Part shown: positions 54,281 through 64,000 of the stretch, in pieces
Numbering within the stretch: position 1 is the first letter of the stretch
How the letters are laid out: every line of letters starts with the position of its first letter
Source: Bombus terrestris
Lineage: Eukaryota; Arthropoda; Insecta; Hymenoptera; Apidae
Direction of reading: 5' to 3'
DNA: 64,000 bases
Assembly (NCBI RefSeq): GCF_910591885.1
Contig: NW_025963685.1
Location: 1 to 64,000 of the forward strand
The notes under the pieces: model-generated
Seen by the model: the letters and a program-made list of their open reading frames with translations, nothing else
Database searches by the model: none
Told to the model about the DNA's origin: nothing
Program-made: the position numbers and the translations under genes

Positions 54281-57200
54281 AACGTGGGACAACGTGGGAC
54301 AAGGTGGGACAACGTGGGACAACGTGGGACAACGTGGGACATCGTGGGACAACGTGGGACAACGTGGGACACCGTTGGACATCGTTGGACACCGTGGGAC
54401 ACCGTGGGACAACGTGGGACAACGTGGGACAACGTGGGACAACGTGGGACAACGTGGGAAACCATGGAACAACGTGGGACAACGTGGGACACTGTTGGAC
54501 ATCGTTGGACAACGTGGGACAACGTGGGACAACGTGGGACAACGTGGGACAACGTGGGACAACGTGGGACACCGTTGGACAACGTGGGACACCGTTGGAC
54601 ACCGTTGGACATCGTTGGACACCGTGGGACAACGCGGGACAACGTGGGACAACGTGGGACAACGTGGGACAACGTGGGACAACGTGGGACAACGTGGGAC
54701 AACGTGGGACAACGTGGGACAACGTGGGACACCGTTGGACAACGTGGGACACCGTTGGACATCGTTGGACACCGTGGGACACCGTTGGACACCGTTGGAC
54801 ACCGTTGGACACCGTTGGACATCGTTGGACACCGTGGGACAACGTGGGACAACGTGGGACAACGTGGGAAACCATGGAACAACGTGGGACAACGTGGGAC
54901 ACCGTTGGACATCGTTGGACATCGTTGGACACCGTGGGACAACGTGGGACAACGTGGGACAACGTGGGACAACGTCGGACAACGTGGGACAACGTGGGAC
55001 ATCGTGGGACAACGTGGGGCAACGTGGGACAACGTGGGACAACGTGGGACAACGTGGGACACCGTTGGACACCGTGGGACACCGTTGGACACCGTTGGAC
55101 ATCGTTGGACACCGTGGGACAACGTGGGACAACGTGGGACAACGTGGGACAACGTGGGACATCGTGGGACAACGTGGGACAACGTGGGACAACGTGGGAC
55201 AACGTGGGACATCGTGGGACAACGTGGGACAACGTGGGACAACGTGGGACATCGTGGGACAACGTGGGACAACGTGGGACAACGTGGGACAACGTGGGAC
55301 AACGTGGGACACCGTTGGACACCGTTGGACACCGTTGGACACCGTTGGACATCGTTGGACACCGTGGGACAACGTGGGACAACATGGGACAACGTGGGAA
55401 ACCATGGAACAACGTGGGACAACGTGGGACACCGTTGGACATCGTTGGACATCGTTGGACACCGTGGGACAACGTGGGACAACGTGGGACAACGTGGGAC
55501 AACGTGGGACATCGTGGGACAACGTGGGACAACGTGGGACAACGTGGGACAACGTGGGACAACGTGGGACAACGTGGGACAACGTCGGACAACGTGGGAC
55601 ATCGTGGGACAACGTGGGACAACGTGGGACAACGTGGGACAACGTGGGACAACGTGGGACACCGTTGGACACCGTGGGACACCGTTGGACACCGTTGGAC
55701 ATCGTTGGACACCGTGGGACAACGTGGGACAACGTGGGACAACGTGGGACAACGTGGGACAACGTGGGACAACGTGGGACAACGTGGGACAACGTGGGAC
55801 AACGTGGGACAACGTGGGACAACGTGGGACAACGTGGGACAACGTGGGACATCGTGGGACAACGTGGGACAACGTGGGACAACGTGGGACAACGTGGGAC
55901 AACGTGGGACAACGTGGGACAACGTGGGGCAACGTGGGACACCGTTGGACATCGTTGGACACCGTGGGACAACGTGGGACAACGTGGGACAACGTGGGAA
56001 ACCATGGAACAACGTGGGACAACGTGGGACACCGTTGGACATCGTTGGACAACGTTGGACAACGTGGGACAACGTGGGACATCGTTGGACACCGTGGGAC
56101 AACGTGGGACAACGTGGGACCACGTGGGACAACGTGGGACAACGTGGGACAACGTGGGACAACGTGGGACATCGTGGGACAACGTGGGACAACGTGGGAC
56201 AACGTGGGACAACGTGGGACAACGTGGGACACCGTTGGACATCGTTGGACACCGTGGGACACCGTGGGACAACGTGGGACAACGTGGGACAACGTGGGAC
56301 AACGTGGGACAACGTGGGAAACCATGGAACAACGTGGGACAACGTGGGACACCGTTGGACATCGTTGGACATCGTTGGACACCGTTGGACATCGTTGGAC
56401 ACCGTTGGACATCGTTGGACATCGTTGGACATCGTGGGACACCGTTGGACATCGTTGGACATCGTTGGACACCGTTGGACATCGTTGGACATCGTTGGAC
56501 ATCGTTGGACACCGTTGGACACCGTTGGACACCGTTGGACATCGTTGGACACCGTGGGACAACGTGGGACAACGTGGGACAACGTGGGACAACGTGGGAC
56601 AACGTGGGACAACGTGGGACATCGTGGGACAACGTGGGACAACGTGGGACAACGTGGGACAACGTGGGACAACGTGGGACACCGTTGGACACCGTGGGAC
56701 ACCGTTGGACACCGTTGGACATCGTTGGACACCGTGGGACAACGTGGGACAACGTGGGACAACGTGGGACAACGTGGGACATCGTGGGACAACGTGGGAC
56801 AACGTGGGACAACGTGGGACAACGTGGGACATCGTGGGACAACGTGGGACAACGTGGGACAACGTGGGACATCGTGGGACAACGTGGGACAACGTGGGAC
56901 AACGTGGGACAAAGTGGGACAACGTGGGACACCGTTGGACACCGTTGGACACCGTTGGACACCGTTGGACATCGTTGGACACCGTGGGACAACGTGGGAC
57001 AACGTGGGACAACGTGGGAAACCATGGAACAACGTGGGACAACGTGGGACACCGTTGGACATCGTTGGACATCGTTGGACACCGTGGGACAACGTGGGAC
57101 AACGTGGGACAACGTGGGACAACGTCGGACAACGTGGGACAACGTGGGACATCGTGGGACAACGTGGGACAACGTGGGACAACGTGGGACAACGTGGGAC

Positions 57201-57620
57201 AACGTGGGACACCGTTGGACACCGTGGGACACCGTTGGACACCGTTGGACATCGTTGGACACCGTGGGACAACGTGGGACAACGTGGGACAACGTGGGAC
57301 AACGTGGGACATCGTGGGACAACGTGGGACAACGTGGGACAACGTGGGACAACGTGGGACATCGTGGGACAACGTGGGACAACGTGGGACAACGTGGGAC
57401 ATCGTGGGACAACGTGGGACAACGTGGGACAACGTGGGACAACGTGGGACATCGTGGCACAACGTGGGACAACGTGGGACAACGGGGGACATCGTGGGAC
57501 AACGTGGGAAACCATGGAACAACGTGGGACAACGTGGGACACCGTTGGACATCGTTGGACATCGTTGGACACCGTGGGACAACGTGGGACAACGTGGGAC
57601 AACGTGGGACAACGTCGGAC
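54281..57620. repeat. Left copy of a 6.3-6.5 kb direct duplication
   Basis: Order recurs from about 60601 to the end of the window. Shared rare markers are aaggtgggac at 54301 and 60621, aacgcgggac at 54631 and 60951, aacgtggggc at 55011/55921 and 61331/62301, aacatgggac at 55381 and 61701, aaagtgggac at 56911 and 63381, and atcgtggcac at 57451 and 63921. The offset grows in steps from 6,320 to 6,380, 6,440 and 6,470 bp, always whole monomers. Confidence 0.88.
56351..56550. repeat. 20-monomer TTGG block, copy 2 of 3
   Basis: Identical in monomer order to 52491-52690 and 62821-63020. It is preceded by D-D (56251, 56261), three A monomers and G+G' (56311), as in the other copies. The following aaagtgggac is at 56911, 560 bp after the block start, as in the other two copies. 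Confidence 0.9.
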
Positions 57621-59240
57621 AACGTGGGACAACGTGGGACAACGTGGGACAACGTGGGACAACGTGGGACAACGTGGGACAACGTGGGACAACGTGGGAC
57701 AACGTGGGACAACGTGGGACATCGTGGGACAACGTGGGACAACGTGGGACAACGTGGGACAACGTGGGACAACGTGGGACAACGTGGGACAACGTGGGAC
57801 AACGTGGGACATCGTGGGACAACGTGGGACAACGTGGGACAACGTGGGACAACGTGGGACAACGTGGGACAACGTGGGACAACGTGGGACAACGGGGGAC
57901 ACCGTTGGACATCGTTGGACAACGTGGGACAACGTGGGACAACGTGGGACAACGTGGGACAACGTGGGACAACGTGGGACACCGTTGGACACCGTTGGAC
58001 ATCGTTGGACAACGTGGGACAACGTGGGACAACGTGGGACAACGTGGGACAACGTGGGACAACGTTGGACACCGTTGGACACCGTTGGACATCGTTGGAC
58101 ACCGTGGGACAACGTGGGACAACGTGGGACAACGTGGGACAACGTGGGACAACGTGGGACAACGTGGGACATCGTGGGACAACGTGGGACAACGTGGGAC
58201 AACGTGGGACAACGTGGGACAACGTGGGACAACGTGGGACAACGTGGGACATCGTGGGACAACGTGGGACAACGTGGGACAACGTGGGACAACGTGGGAC
58301 AACGTGGGACACCGTTGGACACCGTGGGACACCGTTGGACACCGTTGGACATCGTTGGACACCGTGGGACAACGTGGGACAACGTGGGACAACGTGGGAC
58401 ATCGTGGGACAACGTGGGACAACGTGGGACAACGTGGGACAACGTGGGACATCGTGGGACAACGTGGGACAACGTGGGACAACGTGGGACAACGTGGGAC
58501 ATCGTGGGACAACGTGGGACAACGTGGGACAACGTGGGCCAACGTGGGACAACGTGGGACACCGTTGGACATCGTTGGACACCGTGGGACAACGTGGGAC
58601 AACGTGGGACAACGTGGGACACCGTTGGACACCGTTGGACACCGTTGGACACCGTTGGACATCGTTGGACACCGTGGGACAACGTGGGACAACGTGGGAC
58701 AACGTGGGAAACCATGGAACAACGTGGGACAACGTGGGACACCGTTGGACATCGTTGGACAACGTGGGACAACGTGGGACAACGTGGGACAACGTGGGAC
58801 AACGTGGGTCAACGTGGGACATCGTGGGACAACGTGGGACAACGTGGGACAACGTGGGACAACGTGGGACATCGTTGGACACCGTGGGACAACGTGGGAC
58901 AACGTGGGACAACGTGGGACAACGTGGGACAACGTGGGACATCGTGGGACAACGTGGGACAACGTGGGACAACGTGGGACACCGCTGGACAACGTGGGAC
59001 ACCGTTGGACATCGTTGGACACCGTGGGACAACGTGGGACAACGTGGGACCACGTGGGACAACGTGGGACAACGTGGGACAACGTGGGACAACGTGGGAC
59101 AACGTGGGACAACGTGGGACAACGTGGGACATCGTGGGACAACGTGGGACAACGTGGGACACCGTTGGACATCGTTGGACACCGTGGGACACCGTGGGAC
59201 AACGTGGGACAAAGTGGGACAACGTGGGACAACGTGGGAC

Positions 59241-59960
59241 AACGTGGGAAACCATGGAACAACGTGGGACAACGTGGGACACCGTTGGACATCGTTGGAC
59301 AACGTGGGACAACGTGGGACAACGTGGGACAACGTGGGACAACGTGGGACAACGTGGGACACCGTTGGACACCGTGGGACACCGTTGGACACCGTTGGAC
59401 ATCGTTGGACACCGTGGGACAACGCGGGACAACGTGGGACAACGTGGGACAACGTGGGACAACGTGGGACAACGTGGGACAACGTGGGACAACGTGGGAC
59501 ACCGTTGGACAACGTGGGACACCGTTGGACATCGTTGGACACCGTGGGACACCGTTGGACACCGTTGGACACCGTTGGACACCGTTGGACATCGTTGGAC
59601 ACCGTGGGACAACGTGGGACAACGTGGGACAACGTGGGAAACCATGGAACAACGTGGGACAACGTGGGACACCGTTGGACATCGTTGGACATCGTTGGAC
59701 ACCGTGGGACAACGTGGGACAACGTGGGACAACGTGGGACAACGTCGGACAACGTGGGACAACGTGGGACATCGTGGGACAACGTGGGGCAACGTGGGAC
59801 AACGTGGGACAACGTGGGACAACGTGGGACACCGTTGGACACCGTGGGACACCGTTGGACACCGTTGGACATCGTTGGACACCGTGGGACAACGTGGGAC
59901 AACGTGGGACAACGTGGGACAACGTGGGACATCGTGGGACAACGTGGGACAACGTGGGAC
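59241..59960. repeat. 0.7-kb block repeated at 60771-61510
   Basis: The succession G+G' (59241), I (59421), G+G' (59631), H (59741) and aacgtggggc (59781) matches 60771, 60951, 61181, 61291 and 61331 at offsets of 1,530 to 1,550 bp. The same succession begins the 54.4 kb segment (54451, 54631, 54861, 54971, 55011), so three copies exist in the right end of the window. Confidence 0.83.
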
Positions 59961-60600
59961 AACGTGGGACAACGTGGGACATCGTGGGACAACGTGGGAC
60001 AACGTGGGACAACGTGGGACATCGTGGGACAACGTGGGACAACGTGGGACAACGTGGGACAACGTGGGACAACGTGGGACAACGTGGGACACCGTTGGAC
60101 ACCGTGGGACACCGTTGGACACCGTTGGACATCGTTGGACACCGTGGGACAACGTGGGACAACGTGGGACAACGTGGGACAACGTGGGACAACGTGGGAC
60201 AACGTGGGACAACGTGGGACAACGTGGGACAACGTGGGACAACGTGGGACAACGTGGGACATCGTGGGACAACGTGGGACAACGTGGGACAACGTGGGAC
60301 AACGTGGGGCACCGTTGGACAACGTGGGACACCGTTGGACATCGTTGAACACCGTGGGACAACGTGGGACAACGTGGGACCACGTGGGACAACGTGGGAC
60401 AACGTGGGACAACGTGGGACAACGTGGGACAACGTGGGACAACGTGGGACACCGTGGGACAACGTGGGACAACGTGGGACACCGTTGGACATCGTTGGAC
60501 ACCGTGGGACACCGTGGGACAACGTGGGACAACGTGGGACAACGTGGGACAACGTGGGACAACGTGGGACAACGTGGGACAACGTGGGACAACGTGGGAC

Positions 60601-63600
60601 AACGTGGGACAACGTGGGACAAGGTGGGACAACGTGGGACAACGTGGGACAACGTGGGACATCGTGGGACAACGTGGGACAACGTGGGACACCGTTGGAC
60701 ATCGTTGGACACCGTGGGACACCGTGGGACAACGTGGGACAACGTGGGACAACGTGGGACAACGTGGGACAACGTGGGAAACCATGGAACAACGTGGGAC
60801 AACGTGGGACACCGTTGGACATCGTTGGACAACGTGGGACAACGTGGGACAACGTGGGACAACGTGGGACAACGTGGGACAACGTGGGACACCGTTGGAC
60901 ACCGTGGGACACCGTTGGACACCGTTGGACATCGTTGGACACCGTGGGACAACGCGGGACAACGTGGGACAACGTGGGACAACGTGGGACAACGTGGGAC
61001 AACGTGGGACAACGTGGGACAACGTGGGACAACGTGGGACAACGTGGGACACCGTTGGACAACGTGGGACACCGTTGGACATCGTTGGACACCGTGGGAC
61101 ACCGTTGGACACCGTTGGACACCGTTGGACACCGTTGGACATCGTTGGACACCGTGGGACAACGTGGGACAACGTGGGACAACGTGGGAAACCATGGAAC
61201 AACGTGGGACAACGTGGGACACCGTTGGACATCGTTGGACATCGTTGGACACCGTGGGACAACGTGGGACAACGTGGGACAACGTGGGACAACGTCGGAC
61301 AACGTGGGACAACGTGGGACATCGTGGGACAACGTGGGGCAACGTGGGACAACGTGGGACAACGTGGGACAACGTGGGACACCGTTGGACACCGTGGGAC
61401 ACCGTTGGACACCGTTGGACATCGTTGGACACCGTGGGACAACGTGGGACAACGTGGGACAACGTGGGACAACGTGGGACATCGTGGGACAACGTGGGAC
61501 AACGTGGGACAACGTGGGACAACGTGGGACATCGTGGGACAACGTGGGACAACGTGGGACAACGTGGGACATCGTGGGACAACGTGGGACAACGTGGGAC
61601 AACGTGGGACAACGTGGGACAACGTGGGACACCGTTGGACACCGTTGGACACCGTTGGACACCGTTGGAAATCGTTGGACACCGTGGGACAACGTGGGAC
61701 AACATGGGACAACGTGGGAAACCATGGAACAACGTGGGACAACGTGGGACACCGTTGGACATCGTTGGACATCGTTGGACACCGTGGGACAACGTGGGAC
61801 AACGTGGGACAACGTGGGACAACGTCGGACAACGTGGGACAACGTGGGACAACGTGGGACAACGTGGGACAACGTGGGACAACGTGGGACAACGTGGGAC
61901 AACGTCGGACAACGTGGGACATCGTGGGACAACGTGGGACAACGTGGGACAACGTGGGACAACGTGGGACAACGTGGGACACCGTTGGACACCGTGGGAC
62001 ACCGTTGGACACCGTTGGACATCGTTGGACACCGTGGGACAACGTGGGACAACGTGGGACAACGTGGGACAACGTGGGACATCGTGGGACAACGTGGGAC
62101 AACGTGGGACAACGTGGGACAACGTGGGACAACGTGGGACAACGTGGGACAACGTGGGACAACGTGGGACAACGTGGGACAACGTGGGACAACGTGGGAC
62201 AACGTGGGACAACGTGGGACAACGTGGGACATCGTGGGACAACGTGGGACAACGTGGGACAACGTGGGACAACGTGGGACAACGTGGGACAACGTGGGAC
62301 AACGTGGGGCAACGTGGGACAACGTGGGACAACGTGGGACAACGTGGGACAACGTGGGACAACGTGGGACAACGTGGGACACCGTTGGACATCGTTGGAC
62401 ACCGTGGGACAACGTGGGACAACGTGGGACAACGTGGGAAACCATGGAACAACGTGGGACAACGTGGGACACCGTTGGACATCGTTGGACAACGTTGGAC
62501 AACGTGGGACAACGTGGGACATCGTTGGACACCGTGGGACAACGTGGGACAACGTGGGACCACGTGGGACAACGTGGGACAACGTGGGACAACGTGGGAC
62601 AACTTGGGACAACGTGGGACAACGTGGGACAACGTGGGACATCGTGGGACAACGTGGGACAACGTGGGACAACGTGGGACAACGTGGGACAACGTGGGAC
62701 ACCGTTGGACATCGTTGGACACCGTGGGACACCGTGGGACAACGTGGGACAACGTGGGACAACGTGGGACAACGTGGGACAACGTGGGAAACCATGGAAC
62801 AACGTGGGACAACGTGGGACACCGTTGGACATCGTTGGACATCGTTGGACACCGTTGGACATCGTTGGACACCGTTGGACATCGTTGGACATCGTTGGAC
62901 ATCGTGGGACACCGTTGGACATCGTTGGACATCGTTGGACACCGTTGGACATCGTTGGACATCGTTGGACATCGTTGGACACCGTTGGACACCGTTGGAC
63001 ACCGTTGGACATCGTTGGACACCGTGGGACAACGTGGGACAACGTGGGACAACGTGGGACAACGTGGGACAACGTGGGACAACGTGGGACATCGTGGGAC
63101 AACGTGGGACAACGTGGGACAACGTGGGACAACGTGGGACAACGTGGGACACCGTTGGACACCGTGGGACACCGTTGGACACCGTTGGACATCGTTGGAC
63201 ACCGTGGGACAACGTGGGACAACGTGGGACAACGTGGGACAACGTGGGACATCGTGGGACAACGTGGGACAACGTGGGACAACGTGGGACAACGTGGGAC
63301 ATCGTGGGACAACGTGGGACAACGTGGGACAACGTGGGACATCGTGGGACAACGTGGGACAACGTGGGACAACGTGGGACAAAGTGGGACAACGTGGGAC
63401 ACCGTTGGACACCGTTGGACACCGTTGGACACCGTTGGACATCGTTGGACACCGTGGGACAACGTGGGACAACGTGGGACAACGTGGGAAACCATGGAAC
63501 AACGTGGGACAACGTGGGACACCGTTGGACATCGTTGGACATCGTTGGACACCGTGGGACAACGTGGGACAACGTGGGACAACGTGGGACAACGTCGGAC

Positions 63601-64000
63601 AACGTGGGACAACGTGGGACATCGTGGGACAACGTGGGACAACGTGGGACAACGTGGGACAACGTGGGACAACGTGGGACACCGTTGGACACCGTGGGAC
63701 ACCGTTGGACACCGTTGGACATCGTTGGACACCGTGGGACAACGTGGGACAACGTGGGACAACGTGGGACAACGTGGGACATCGTGGGACAACGTGGGAC
63801 AACGTGGGACAACGTGGGACAACGTGGGACATCGTGGGACAACGTGGGACAACGTGGGACAACGTGGGACATCGTGGGACAACGTGGGACAACGTGGGAC
63901 AACGTGGGACAACGTGGGACATCGTGGCACAACGTGGGACAACGTGGGACAACGTGGGACATCGTGGGACAACGTGGGAAACCATGGAACAACGTGGGAC
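60601..64000. repeat. Right copy of the 6.3-6.5 kb direct duplication (cut by window end)
   Basis: Partner of 54281-57620. It has three whole-monomer expansions relative to the left copy: about 6 monomers between 61901 and 62301, 6 between 62301 and 62431, and 3 between 62561 and 62781. The last contains aacttgggac at 62601, which is absent from the 56 kb copy but present at 52271. The array continues past 64000. Confidence 0.87.
62821..63020. repeat. 20-monomer TTGG block, copy 3 of 3
   Basis: Same monomer order as 52491-52690 and 56351-56550. The flanking G+G' (62781) and the downstream aaagtgggac (63381) keep the same distances as in the 52 kb copy (600 bp apart). Confidence 0.9.

Larger units (their letters stand above)
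1..64000. repeat. Decamer satellite array filling the window
   Basis: Seen: every position belongs to a ~10-bp monomer with consensus AACGTGGGAC. About ten recurrent variants differ mainly at monomer position 2 (A, C or T) and position 6 (G or T). No unique sequence interrupts the array and both ends are inside it, so the true length is unknown. A monomers are 60% GC and purine-rich on + (4 G and 2 C per monomer). Because 10 is 1 modulo 3 and no register of the consensus contains a stop, all six frames are open. The longest frame, about 36 kb on the - strand (14079-50252), is a by-product with no domains beyond the repeated decapeptide. I infer satellite or megasatellite heterochromatin of a eukaryote; the species cannot be named from this sequence. 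Confidence 0.98.

Noticed and set aside
9485..60348. Scarcity of stop codons (eight + and seven - frame stops) as evidence of coding selection
   Set aside because: Stops need specific changes at one or two monomer positions, and most variants are propagated copies of a few mutations. Two pairs (20961/21841 and 33201/41241) are duplicated events. Scarcity follows from homogenisation.
701..63990. ATG in the G' monomer (CCATGG) as translation starts in good context
   Set aside because: CCATGG resembles a start context, but it is a palindrome repeated about 74 times in all registers on both strands, with no unique downstream protein.
1..64000. CRISPR array
   Set aside because: The repeats are 10 bp with no unique spacers and no cas genes.
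1..64000. Telomeric repeat tract
   Set aside because: The monomer is G-rich on one strand like a telomere, but it does not match known telomeric families that I can recall. It is arranged in variant words and kilobase-scale duplications, more like satellite DNA. A subtelomeric location is possible but not shown.
1..64000. Transposon or retroelement remnants between satellite blocks
   Set aside because: I looked for breaks in the 10-bp pattern. None longer than 3 bp exists, so there is no inserted element in the window.
1..64000. A previously undescribed gene system or defence island
   Set aside because: There is no non-repetitive sequence in which genes could lie. The unusual biology here, if any, is in the satellite's architecture and chromatin.

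Overview
The whole 64 kb window is one tandem repeat. It is built from about 6,400 copies of a 10-bp monomer, consensus AACGTGGGAC on the + strand (GTCCCACGTT on the other). I see no gene, RNA gene, mobile element, CRISPR array, promoter or unique DNA, and the array runs through both ends. Uninterrupted decamer satellite on this scale, with nested higher-order repeats, points to a eukaryotic satellite or megasatellite block. The sequence alone does not identify the species.

Monomer alphabet used below: A = aacgtgggac (the majority); B = accgttggac; C = atcgttggac; D = accgtgggac; E = atcgtgggac; F = cacgtgggac; G+G' = aacgtgggaa then accatggaac (a two-monomer compound); H = aacgtcggac; I = aacgcgggac; J = aacgttggac; K = aacgtgggcc. 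Their order follows a grammar. Runs of A carry isolated E units, and are punctuated by clusters such as B-D-B-B-C-D, B-B-B-B-C-D and B-A-B-C-D.

Layout. 1-8230 is the only part with register slips that are not multiples of 10. It ends in three tandem copies of a ~52-monomer higher-order repeat (6981-8540). 7534-13890 and 13891-19611 are two tandem copies of a ~6 kb block. 20361-22120 is an 880-bp tandem duplication. 22121-31200 is mixed, with a 22-monomer pure-A run just after it (31201-31420). 31421-41890 contains segment pairs about 8.0 kb apart. 34.7-37.8 kb and 43.8-46.5 kb share K/G/F/I modules with offsets near 1.3 and 8.7 kb. 41761-43590 is a ~1.0 kb tandem duplication. 52.0-64.0 kb holds three related copies of a TTGG-rich block and a 6.3-6.5 kb direct duplication running off the right end. 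Shared rare variants show that these blocks arose by repeated unequal exchange or amplification.

The very long open frames on both strands are arithmetic by-products. Ten is not a multiple of three and the consensus has no stop in any register, so all three frames of a strand spell the same decapeptide (NVGQRGTTWD on +, VPRCPTLSHV on -). I do not annotate them as genes. The best leads are the nested repeat architecture, alternating G-quadruplex-capable and incapable segments, helical-period AA/GGG phasing, a CpG every 10 bp with little decay, and confinement of register slips to the first 8.2 kb. Duplication boundaries were found by eye and are good to a few monomers.
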